From NCBI RefSeq assembly GCF_030263895.1, contig NZ_CP127161.1, positions 1,984,001 to 2,048,000 of the forward strand: a stretch of DNA of 64,000 bases. Reading direction: 5' to 3'. The notes below the pieces were generated by a model. That model saw nothing but the letters and a program-made list of their open reading frames with translations. It had not been told where the DNA came from and did no database searches. The position numbers were made by a program, and so were the translations under genes. Of the stretch, positions 1-7,039 are shown in pieces. Origin of the DNA: Proteiniborus sp. MB09-C3 (GTDB lineage: Bacteria; Bacillota; Clostridia; Tissierellales; Proteiniboraceae). Numbering within the stretch: position 1 is the first letter of the stretch; every line of letters begins with the position of its first letter.

Positions 1-1
1 A

Positions 2-217
2 GAAGTTGGTCTTTTAACTGAAAGACGTGGAAGATCACAAAAACAAGGTATGAAAAAAGATAAAAATGAAATAAATATGGACTCCTTAGATAATGCTACA
101 GAAGATAAATTAATATTAGAAATCAAAAAGCTTAAAGCAGAGGTTGCCTACTTAAAAAAATCTATAGCCTTAAAGGAAGAAAAAATGAGCTTAAAAACAA
201 AGAAAAAGCACAGGTAG
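2..217 (+). CDS. IS3-family transposase OrfA (C-terminal part)
   Basis: Partial frame open from the window edge to a TAG at 215-217. The visible part is lysine- and glutamate-rich with a leucine-heptad-like stretch (LEIKKLKAEVAYLKKS), as expected for the coiled-coil C terminus of OrfA. The N-terminal helix-turn-helix would lie outside the window. OrfA normally binds the terminal repeats and, by a -1 frameshift, is fused to OrfB to make the active transposase. The overlap with the OrfB frame fits that arrangement. Confidence 0.75.
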   Translation, partial: EVGLLTERRGRSQKQGMKKDKNEINMDSLDNATEDKLILEIKKLKAEVAYLKKSIALKEEKMSLKTKKKHR

Positions 218-1056
218 TAAACTCTTTAAGGCATGAACACGATCTAAATACCCTGCTAGAAGTTGCAGGATTAAAAAGGTCAACATTTTACTACCATATG
301 AAAAGATTCGACATACCAGATAAATATGAAAAAATTAAAGAAAAGATAAGGGAAATATATGATAGCAGTAAAGGTAGATACGGCTATAGAAGAATAACTA
401 TGTCCCTAAATAGCTTTGGCTTTGTAATTAATCACAAAACTGTACAAAAACTTATGAAAGAACTAAATATCATATGCCAAGTGAGAATGAAAAAATATAA
501 ATCCTATAAAGGTGAAGTAGGAGAAGCAGCACCAAACCTATTGAAGAGAGATTTCTCAGCAGAAAAACCTAATCAAAAGTGGGTTACAGACATAACAGAG
601 TTCTCACTATTCGGGGAAAAATTATACCTATCACCAATACTAGATTTGTTTAACGGAGAGATCATTAGTTATTCTATTACAAGTAGACCACACTTCGGGC
701 AAGTAATGGAGATGCTTGATATTGCATTTGAAAAGCATAAAAACTTAGAAGGTTTAACATTTCACTCAGATCAAGGGTGGCAATACAGACACAAAAGATA
801 CAGTTATCGATTAAAACAACTAGGAATAAAGCAAAGTATGTCCAGAAAAGGAAACTGTTTGGACAATTCAGTAATTGAAAACTTTTTTGGTTTGTTAAAA
901 TCAGAATTACTATATCTTCAAAAATTTGATGATACAGATCACTTTAAGAGAGAACTAATAGATTACATAGAGTGGTATAATAAATACAGAATAAAGACCA
1001 AACTAAAAGGATTAAGCCCTATCCAATATAGAGCTCAATCCTTATCAGTAGCTTAA
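136..1056 (+). CDS. IS3-family transposase OrfB (integrase catalytic domain)
   Basis: DDE transposase subunit. The frame is open from 136 and its first ATG is at 298, but expression is most likely by -1 frameshift from OrfA. Upstream of the ATG the frame already encodes the family sequence LLEVAGLKRSTFYYH, so 298 is not a real N terminus. Catalytic residues are visible: D in KWVTDITEF, D in TFHSDQGWQY, and E in SVIENFFGLLKSE. The C terminus (KLKGLSPIQYRAQ) is the usual IS150-group ending. The gene looks intact and could be active if the left end is present outside the window. Confidence 0.9.
   Translation, partial: SRGCLLKKIYSLKGRKNELKNKEKAQVVNSLRHEHDLNTLLEVAGLKRSTFYYHMKRFDIPDKYEKIKEKIREIYDSSKGRYGYRRITMSLNSFGFVINHKTVQKLMKELNIICQVRMKKYKSYKGEVGEAAPNLLKRDFSAEKPNQKWVTDITEFSLFGEKLYLSPILDLFNGEIISYSITSRPHFGQVMEMLDIAFEKHKNLEGLTFHSDQGWQYRHKRYSYRLKQLGIKQSMSRKGNCLDNSVIENFFGLLKSELLYLQKFDDTDHFKRELIDYIEWYNKYRIKTKLKGLSPIQYRAQSLSVA
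154..160 (+). other. Probable -1 programmed frameshift site (A AAA AAA)
   Basis: In the OrfA frame the codons read TTA AAA AAA, giving the canonical A_AAA_AAA slippery heptamer at 154-160. The OrfB frame is the -1 frame and is open from 136, so slippage here yields an OrfAB fusion, as is known for the IS3 family. No downstream pseudoknot was worked out. Confidence 0.7.
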
Positions 1057-1085
1057 TTCAAAATGTCCAACTTTTTGGGGTCAGA

Positions 1086-1100
1086 TCATTCCTGTCCCCT
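1086..1100 (+). repeat. Partial RAYT-type hairpin arm
   Basis: ATTCCTGTCCCCTT here matches the right hairpin at 1701-1714, and the next bases are also similar (GATT). The first half of the hairpin (AGCCAAG) is missing and is replaced by the end of the IS3 element. Confidence 0.6.
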
Positions 1101-1260
1101 TAGATTCCCTCCCCTTGGATTCCCAGCTTTTTCCGCATTAAGCATATTTTATGCCTCCTATAAGTGTACAGTGGACATATTTTTCTTATTGCTATTATAT
1201 ACTAGATATATACATAGTGTAAATATAATCAATATTTTATATTTAGGTTTCACTAACCTA

Positions 1261-1368
1261 AAAGTTGAAATATGTAATTAAAAGAAGGAATTTACTATAA
1301 AAAATAGAATTTTTAAAGTTGAAATATGTAAATTGAAGAAGGAATTTACTATAAGAGATAGAATTTAT
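1261..1368 (+). repeat. Two 54-bp tandem repeats
   Basis: Two adjacent copies (about 1261-1314 and 1315-1368) share AAAGTTGAAATATGTAA, then GAAGGAATTTACTATAA and ATAGAATTT, with a few substitutions. No reading frame is evident. The rest of 1100-1464 shows no gene that I can support. Confidence 0.65.
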
Positions 1369-1464
1369 AATGAAAAGTATCTTTATATATTTCTAGTTTG
1401 TTTTAACTAAAGCCAGAATGTGTGCATATTACTTACGATAACTATTTCTTGTCCAATATCTTTG

Positions 1465-1716
1465 AGCCAAGGGGACAGGAACTTTGGCTTTTTAAACGAG
1501 GAGAATTGATATTACATTAACATCAAAATACAGTAAAGGGTAGATAATTGTATACAATTGCACATAAAACCTTATTTAATAGTACAAGACATAGAAATAG
1601 AATACTACAGAAATTAAGAAGCATTAAAGGTGTATCTATTAGAAAATTATAAAGAATAGCTGGTTTATCAAACAATGATAACTAAGGCATAAGAGCCAAG
1701 ATTCCTGTCCCCTTGG
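1465..1716 (+). mobile_element. Internally deleted RAYT element (non-autonomous, 252 bp)
   Basis: It begins with hairpin AGCCAAGGGGACAGGAACTT followed by TGGCTT and ends with AGCCAAGATTCCTGTCCCCT followed by TGG, the same ends as the full element at 5809-6754. The left arm (to about 1600) aligns with the untranslated leader of the RAYT element (shared TTTAAAC, a TACARTAAA-AGGGTAG-like run, CATTTAATA). The right arm (about 1608-1692) aligns with the last roughly 85 bp of the transposase gene (shared GCATTAAAGGTGTATCTATT-like stretch). The middle of the coding region is missing. It ends three bases before the response regulator ATG. Confidence 0.75.
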
Positions 1717-1719
1717 ATT

Positions 1720-2394
1720 ATGAAAACGATTTTGTTGATTGAAGATGATGAAAATTTAAGCCGTGGTATTTTGTTTGCATTTGAAAAAAACGGATACCAT
1801 GCTATTTCTGCAAGTGGAGTCACGGAAGGGAAACGGCTATTAGAACACCATGAAGTCGATCTTATCATACTGGATTTAGGACTGCCAGATGGCAATGGGA
1901 TGGATTTATGCAAAGAAATCAGGACATATTCCCAAATTCCTATTATTATGCTTACAGCCTGTGATTTGGATACGGACGAGGTTCAAGGACTTATGTCCGG
2001 CGCAGACGATTACATTACGAAGCCATTTTCGCTCTCGGTCTTACGCGCTCGTGTTGAAGTTGTATTTCGTCGATTTGAAGCAAATAATAATCATATCCTT
2101 CAATCTGGTAGATTCAGACTAGATGTGAATCTTTGCAAATTTTATCGGGCTGATGAAGAAATCCCAATCAGCGCGACAGAATTCCGGCTTTTCAATTATT
2201 GTATGAGTAATGCAGGGCACGTTTTAACTAAAGATCAGATACTCGCGCTATGGGATATGCATGGCAGTTTTGTTGATGAAAACACCTTGTCCGTGAACAT
2301 CAGCTGCTTGCGTGGAAAAATAGAAAATGACCCTAAAAATCCCAAGATAATAAAAACAATACATGGGATGGGTTACGTATGGTTAAAGGAGTGA
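1720..2394 (+). CDS. OmpR-family response regulator
   Basis: Two-component response regulator, 224 aa. The receiver domain is at about 3-115, with acidic pocket IEDDE, phosphoacceptor Asp in LIILDLGLPDG, Thr in IIMLTACD and Lys in DDYITKPF. The winged-helix Trans_reg_C domain is at about 125-222 (ENTLSVNISCLRGKIE, GMGYVW). It resembles the regulators of clostridial BceRS/VanRS-like peptide-antibiotic systems. The gene is full length, but a RAYT-derived element ends 3 bp before its ATG and there is no Shine-Dalgarno sequence in the element end, so its native leader appears to be lost. The partner kinase just downstream is broken. Base composition looks richer in G and C than in neighbouring genes. 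Probably a non-functional or weakly expressed remnant. Confidence 0.85.
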   Translation: MKTILLIEDDENLSRGILFAFEKNGYHAISASGVTEGKRLLEHHEVDLIILDLGLPDGNGMDLCKEIRTYSQIPIIMLTACDLDTDEVQGLMSGADDYITKPFSLSVLRARVEVVFRRFEANNNHILQSGRFRLDVNLCKFYRADEEIPISATEFRLFNYCMSNAGHVLTKDQILALWDMHGSFVDENTLSVNISCLRGKIENDPKNPKIIKTIHGMGYVWLKE

Positions 2395-2984
2395 TGGAAC
2401 TGACTTATTTGCCCTATATATTCGTTGGTGTGGCTATTATAGCTCTCATTATCACCATCTTTTGCTGCCGAAGGCATGTTATTAACACTTTCAATGCCGC
2501 AGATAAGGTTCTGGACCGCATTTTAACGAAAGATAACAATTTACGGTTCGAAATTACAGAAGATGACCGAATATCAAAACTTGCACACAAAGCAAACCGG
2601 ATTGTGGATCTATACATTTCCGATATAGCGCAGTCGAAAGAAGAAAAAGAAACAATACAAGGCTTCATTTTTGATATGTCCCATCAGATGAAAACTCCCT
2701 TATCGAGTATCTCGATGTATTCAGATTTGCTAATCGAAGACAATTTATCCGCAGATGAACAACAGGAATTTTTAACCCGTGTAAAGTTAGGAACGGAAAA
2801 ACTGCAATGGATGATGGACAGCCTAATTAAAATGTCAAGACTTGAAGTAGGCGCTATTCAGCTTGCTCCAATGAAAGCCAGTATCTGGCAAACTACTTCT
2901 GAAAGTATAAGTGGTGTAGTTGCTATTGCCGCCCAAAAAATATAAACATGATGGTTTCTTCATTTGATGACGTAGTGCTTGAGC
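2394..2984 (+). pseudogene. Truncated, frameshifted sensor histidine kinase
   Basis: The ATG at 2394 overlaps the regulator stop by one base and follows AAAGGAG. The product has one N-terminal transmembrane segment, a HAMP-like linker and the HisKA dimerisation helix with phosphoacceptor His in FDMSHQMKTPL. The open frame stops at 2943-2945 after a run of six A. Adding one A restores family-like sequence (NINMMVSSFDDVVLEH), which then runs into a RAYT-type hairpin at 2985. The whole HATPase domain is missing. It therefore carries two lesions, a homopolymer frameshift and a truncation, and cannot autophosphorylate. Confidence 0.85.
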
Positions 2985-3009
2985 ACCAAGGAGACAGGAA
3001 CTTTGGCTT
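2985..3009 (+). repeat. Solo RAYT-type hairpin
   Basis: CACCAAGGAGACAGGAACTT followed by TGGCTTTTA is a single left-type end of the RAYT element family. It truncates the kinase gene. No right partner was found before the next gene. Confidence 0.7.
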
Positions 3010-3028
3010 TTAAAATTTAGCTTTGCCT

Positions 3029-3622
3029 TTAATCAGCAGGAGAATAAGTAAGGGTATAATTGTTTTGTGATACTAGAGCATCAATATCATAGCCGTTAAG
3101 CCATAGAAACATTTCATCTTTGCTAAAAATCAATGGCATACGATTATGGATAGATGATACATAATCATTTGCTTCTTTTGTTATAATTGTAAAAGCTAAG
3201 AAATCTTGCCTACTATTATCTTCAAATAAGCTTAATTGTTTACTGCTTTCAGAAAAGGTGTCATAAAGACCTGCTATGTATAAGATAGAATCAAGATTTT
3301 TAAATTTATATTTTTTAATATTATTGTTATCATCTTTTTTCCATTCAAAATAAGCCGATGCAGGGATAATACAGCGTTTAGTATTTACTAAATTTTTGAA
3401 CATACTTCTTTCTGATAAACTTTCAACACGAGCGTTTATAATTACACCTCTACAATTCCATTTTGGAAAGCCCCATTTCGCTAAAATAGAACCATGTTTT
3501 GTTATTATTGGAACAAGATTTGTAGGAAATATTTCATCAGTTTTGTAGATTTCAGCAGAATTCTTTTCTATCTTATAAATAATGTCTCTAAGATTTATAT
3601 CTATAAAATATCTTCCGCACAT
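3029..3622 (-). CDS. SRAP-domain protein (HMCES/YedK family)
   Basis: 197 aa, a little shorter than typical YedK (about 220). The SRAP family protects abasic sites in single-stranded DNA by forming a thiazolidine crosslink through Cys2, and the N terminus here is MCGRYF with the required Cys2. Other family motifs are seen: NARVESLSE, RCIIPASAYFEWKK (active-site Glu) and the His in IHNRMP. It is monocistronic with its own leader. It may act in genome maintenance, which is consistent with nearby mobile DNA but not evidence of a link. The family assignment is firm. Confidence 0.92.
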   Translation of the reverse strand: MCGRYFIDINLRDIIYKIEKNSAEIYKTDEIFPTNLVPIITKHGSILAKWGFPKWNCRGVIINARVESLSERSMFKNLVNTKRCIIPASAYFEWKKDDNNNIKKYKFKNLDSILYIAGLYDTFSESSKQLSLFEDNSRQDFLAFTIITKEANDYVSSIHNRMPLIFSKDEMFLWLNGYDIDALVSQNNYTLTYSPAD

Positions 3623-3810
3623 TTAAACACCTCTATAGACTAAATTATATCTTATTATATCATAAGGACTGTATCTATAAATAGCAAAAAAATAAGCACT
3701 AATACGTGCAAACTTGATTTTTAAGCTAGCACACAGTGTCCATATTTGATGCGAGATACCTTTAAATAAGTACTTTTTCCTGCATTTATTTTGCACTAAT
3801 GAGATAAATT

Positions 3811-3866
3811 AAAAGGGAGCATCGCTAACTATTTATTCAGTAGTTTTGCAATACTCCCTTTTATAT
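3811..3866 (-). terminator. Terminator of gltX
   Basis: On the minus strand, AAAAGGGAG...CTCCCTTTT forms a long stem (AAAAGGGAGTATTGC against GCGATGCTCCCTTTT) downstream of the gltX stop. Apart from this hairpin I see nothing in 3644-3921. Confidence 0.65.
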
Positions 3867-3921
3867 TGGTTAGAATATTAAAGCTATTTTTTATATATCC
3901 TTCTTTATATTCATAGTTTTA

Positions 3922-5385
3922 TTATGACTCTGACAGCTTTTCTATTCCTCTATTAATTCTTCTCAAAGTTTCATCTTTTCCAAGAATTTCGGCTATATCC
4001 ATGGCTCCCCCTGGAGTTATCATTTTTCCTGATACAGCAATTCTTAATGCCCAGAATATTGTGTTATTCTTTAATTCTAATTTCTCAGAAAGTGAGGATA
4101 ACGTTTCAAAAAGATATGTTTCTATCCAATTTTCTTCCTTAATTTCCTTCATCAATTCTAATGAGGATCTAAGGATTACAAGTGCATTCTCCTCATTGCA
4201 TTTTGACTTTTTATTTATATAAAGTGAGTTTGTATACTCCGGAAGGTTTTCAAAAAATCCAACTACTTCTGTTATTTCAGAAAGTACGTTTATTCTGCTT
4301 TGCAGCAATTCGCTTATCTTTACAAGGTTTATTTCTTTCGTTATAACATTTTTATAATACGGAATTGCCATTTGATGAAACTCATCTAACGATAATTTTT
4401 TTATATATTCACCATTCATCCAAGCTAGTTTATCCTTGTTAAAAATTGCTGAACTTTTATTTATTCTTTTATAGTCAAAGATCTTTACTAGCTCGTCTAA
4501 AGAGAAAAGTTCCTGATTATTAGATGGAGACCAGCCTAGAAGCGCAATATAGTTAAGTATAGCTTCTTTTAAATATCCTTGAGAAACTAGATCTCCAAAG
4601 GAAGCATCGCCATTACGTTTGCTTAATTTATTCTGCTCATCTTTCATTATTGGAGAACAATGAATATATACTGGTTTTTCCCAGCCAAAATCATCATACA
4701 GCCTATTATATTTCGGGGTTGAAGATAGGTACTCATTTCCCCTAACAACATGTGTAATGCCCATAAGGTGGTCATCTACTACATTTGCAAAGTTATAAGT
4801 AGGATATCCATCTGATTTTATAAGTACCATATCTTCAAGTTCACTATTATCGACTGTTATTCTTCCGTAAATAATATCATCAAAAGATGTTGTACCTTCT
4901 GTAGGATTATTTTGCCTTATTACAAATGGCACTCCGTCTTTCAGCTTTTGCTCTATTTCTTCTTTTGAGAGATGTAGACATTTTTTATTATATCTATATA
5001 CCTTTTTAGTTGCTTCCTGCTTTTTTTTCTCTGCGCTTAACTCTTCAGGTGTACAGAAACAATAGTATGCTTTGCCTGTTTCTACAAGCTTTTTCGCATA
5101 CTCCATATATATGTTCTGAGCATTTCTTTGACTCTGAACGTATGGCCCTACGGGTCCGCCTATATCAGGCCCTTCATCATGCTTTAAACCAGTATCCTTA
5201 AGTGTATTGTAGATTATATCTATCGAATCTTCAACCAATCTTTCTTGGTCAGTGTCTTCTATTCGGAGTATAAAATCCCCGTTTTCATGTTTGCTTATTA
5301 AATAGGCATACAGTGCTGTCCTGAGATTGCCAACATGCATATATCCTGTTGGCGAAGGTGCAAACCTTGTTCTTATTTTACTCAT
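3922..5385 (-). CDS. gltX: Glutamyl-tRNA synthetase
   Basis: Class I aminoacyl-tRNA synthetase charging tRNA-Glu, 487 aa, normal length. The N-terminal Rossmann domain carries the HIGH-type motif HVGN (residues 17-20) after [15 protein letters not shown] follows at about 42, and the KMSKS-type loop reads KLSKRNG at about 250. The C-terminal helical anticodon domain is complete. The ATG is preceded by AAAAGGTGATT. It appears monocistronic, and no T-box was recognised in the short leader. Whether it is discriminating, or also charges tRNA-Gln for GatCAB, cannot be decided from the sequence by eye. Confidence 0.97.
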   Translation of the reverse strand: MSKIRTRFAPSPTGYMHVGNLRTALYAYLISKHENGDFILRIEDTDQERLVEDSIDIIYNTLKDTGLKHDEGPDIGGPVGPYVQSQRNAQNIYMEYAKKLVETGKAYYCFCTPEELSAEKKKQEATKKVYRYNKKCLHLSKEEIEQKLKDGVPFVIRQNNPTEGTTSFDDIIYGRITVDNSELEDMVLIKSDGYPTYNFANVVDDHLMGITHVVRGNEYLSSTPKYNRLYDDFGWEKPVYIHCSPIMKDEQNKLSKRNGDASFGDLVSQGYLKEAILNYIALLGWSPSNNQELFSLDELVKIFDYKRINKSSAIFNKDKLAWMNGEYIKKLSLDEFHQMAIPYYKNVITKEINLVKISELLQSRINVLSEITEVVGFFENLPEYTNSLYINKKSKCNEENALVILRSSLELMKEIKEENWIETYLFETLSSLSEKLELKNNTIFWALRIAVSGKMITPGGAMDIAEILGKDETLRRINRGIEKLSES

Positions 5386-5506
5386 AATTTAATCACCTTT
5401 TCTTTATCTTCGTGAATTCTTTAAAGTATATTTTCAATATGTATTTCTATTATAGAAGACATTATTAATTGAATCAACATTATTTATTCCAAAAATCTAT
5501 GCAAAT

Positions 5507-5541
5507 CCAATGGAAAATTCAATAGAACAGGAACATTGGCT
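5507..5541 (+). repeat. Degenerate RAYT-type hairpin
   Basis: CCAATG ... CATTGG form the stem, and the 3' part reads ACAGGAACATTGGCT, close to the ACAGGAACTTTGGCT of the intact hairpins. It bounds the beta-lactamase fragment on the side away from the RAYT gene. Confidence 0.5.
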
Positions 5542-5583
5542 CATTTGTAGGTGTGCTATATTTGACAGGCCTACTAAAATATT

Positions 5584-5778
5584 TTAAAGTTCTACTATTA
5601 TTTCATCATGTATGTACCATCCAAGGTCCGATGCAACATCACTTTGATTTGCTAAAATAATTACTTCAACATCTTGCCCAGGATAATAAAATAATCTTGC
5701 ACTAACACCTGGATCTTCTCCTGTAAGTGCTAGACGAACTATTCTATTATCTTTAGAGATAAACCACATACCGTATCC
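5584..5778 (-). pseudogene. C-terminal fragment of a beta-lactamase-fold serine hydrolase
   Basis: About 64 residues in frame (GYGMWFISKDNRIV, then DPGVSARLFYYP and VIILANQSD), resembling the end of class C beta-lactamase/penicillin-binding-fold proteins (PF00144). The SxxK and YxN regions are absent, so it cannot be catalytic. The 10 codons upstream of GYGM are repeat DNA, not protein homology. The fragment lies between a degenerate hairpin (5507-5541) and the RAYT element's left hairpin (5809). Confidence 0.7.
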
Positions 5779-5820
5779 ATGCCAAGGGGACATCCATGCC
5801 AAGGGCATGCCAAGGGGACA
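5778..5820 (+). repeat. Triplicated CATGCCAAGGG at RAYT element edge
   Basis: CATGCCAAGGG occurs at 5778, 5795 and 5806. The first and third copies extend identically to CATGCCAAGGGGACA. It looks like slippage or repeated end-joining at the left boundary of the element. Confidence 0.7.
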
Positions 5821-6754
5821 GGAACTTTGGCTTTTTTAAACAGAAGTCATTGCTAATGCATCAGTAATAGGATACAATAAAAGGTAGTAAAACCATATAC
5901 CACAGCATATGAAGTGTCATTTAATAATAATATGAAATATCAAATTATTAGACAGGAGTGACTATTATGCCAAGAAAGGCTAGGAGAAAAAGTAAAACTG
6001 GAATTTATCATGTTATGCTAAGGGGAATAAATAGGCATTCAATATTTGAAAGTGAGAATGATAAAAGTAGATTTATTTCTATAGTAAGTGAGTATAGAGA
6101 ATCAGAAAAGTTTAGGGTTTTTGGGTATTGTTTGATGGATAATCATACACACTTATTAATTCAAGAGGGAGAAGACGATATATCTACAGTAGTAAAAAGA
6201 ATAAGCTCTAGCTATGTATATTGGTATAATAAAAAATATGAAAGAGTTGGGCATTTATTTCAAGAAAGGTTCAAAAGTGAATGTGTAGAAGATGAAAGTT
6301 ATTTCCTTGCTGTATTGAGATATATTCATCAAAACCCTGTTAAAGCTGGAATAGTAAAATCTATTGATAAGTACAATTGGTCAAGTTACGGCTGTTACAT
6401 AAAAGAAATTGATATTATAGATTATAAATATGGTCTATCAATTTTTTCGGAAAATACTTCAGAAGCAAAATCTCAATTTATAAAATACATGAGTGAAGAA
6501 AGCAAAGCAAATTTTTTAGATTATGACGATTTTTCAAAGCTTACAGATGCAGAGGTAAAGCGAGAAATATTATCTATGGGTGTAAATGAAATAGGCGATC
6601 TTAAATCAATTGAAAAAGAAAAAAGGAACTTGATACTGAAAGAGCTAAAAGGTATTAAAGGTGTATCTATTAGACAATTATCAAGAATAACAGGTCTATC
6701 TAGAACAATGATTACAGAAGCATAATAGAGCCAAGGTTCCTGTCCCCGTGGCTC
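5809..6754 (+). mobile_element. RAYT (REP-associated tyrosine transposase) element with hairpin ends
   Basis: The transposase gene is bounded by a left hairpin GCCAAGGGGACAGGAACTTT followed by GGC (5809-5831) and a right hairpin GAGCCAAGGTTCCTGTCCCC followed by GTGGCTC (6728-6754). The two are inverted copies, and each is itself a palindrome (AGCCAA...TTGGCT). This fits the Y1-transposase/REP family, where structured single-stranded ends are recognised. Confidence 0.75.
5967..6725 (+). CDS. REP-associated tyrosine (Y1, HUH) transposase
   Basis: 252 aa, taking ATG 5967 with AGGAG eight bases upstream rather than GTG 5958, which overlaps that site. This Y1_Tnp/RAYT protein has an N-terminal GIYHVMLRGINR motif, the HUH pair as H60-T-H62 in MDNHTHLL, GHLFQERF at about 95, and the likely catalytic Tyr119 in LRYIHQNPVKAG. 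The C terminus (about 225-250) is a helix-turn-helix (VSIRQLSRITGLSRTMI). RAYTs cut single-stranded DNA next to REP hairpins, and such hairpins flank this gene and are scattered over the first 6.7 kb. It appears intact. Confidence 0.9.
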   Translation: MPRKARRKSKTGIYHVMLRGINRHSIFESENDKSRFISIVSEYRESEKFRVFGYCLMDNHTHLLIQEGEDDISTVVKRISSSYVYWYNKKYERVGHLFQERFKSECVEDESYFLAVLRYIHQNPVKAGIVKSIDKYNWSSYGCYIKEIDIIDYKYGLSIFSENTSEAKSQFIKYMSEESKANFLDYDDFSKLTDAEVKREILSMGVNEIGDLKSIEKEKRNLILKELKGIKGVSIRQLSRITGLSRTMITEA

Positions 6755-6963
6755 CCATAAGGCTGGGAGAGGTGAGCAATATTTGAATGATATAATTATA
6801 CTATGTTACAAAGGAATAAAGCAATTCAATGTATCTGTTATGCTTTGAAACAAACAATATAATTATGAGGCTTTGAAACAAGCTTAAGATAAAAAATCCT
6901 TAGAAAAATTCATGGTTTAATTTTCAAAATAAGGAATAAAATAATAAACGGATAAAATTGTAG

Positions 6964-6992
6964 TTGTAATTTTATCATAAAAGGGTTATAAT
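6964..6992 (+). promoter_or_regulatory. Sigma-70-type promoter for BMP importer operon
   Basis: TTGTAA (6964-6969), 17-bp spacer, TATAAT (6987-6992), about 47 bp before the ATG. The rest of 6755-7039 has two copies of GCTTTGAAACAA (about 6842 and 6881) and no gene or riboswitch I recognise. Confidence 0.7.
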
Positions 6993-7039
6993 TTATCCGA
7001 AGGCATTAGTAATTATGAATTAAATAAGGGGGTCATTAA

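Larger units (their letters stand above)
1..1083 (+). mobile_element. IS3-family (IS150-like) insertion sequence, left end outside window
   Basis: Right part of an IS3-family element. It contains the end of OrfA, a slippery heptamer and an intact OrfB with DDE residues. The probable right end is the run after the OrfB stop (about 1062-1083), reading ATGTCCAACTTTTTGGGGTC then A, which resembles IS150-group terminal repeats. The left end and any target duplication cannot be seen. Immediately beyond the right end lies a piece of the RAYT-type hairpin (1086-1100), so the element may have inserted into or next to one. Confidence 0.85.

Noticed and set aside
1063-1281. Plus-strand open frame of 72 codons after the IS3 element
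   Set aside because: It begins within the IS end, crosses the hairpin remnant and has no RBS or protein-like composition.
6755-7039. Possible purine riboswitch before the nucleoside importer
   Set aside because: None of the conserved purine-aptamer joining segments could be found; only a sigma-70 promoter is supported.
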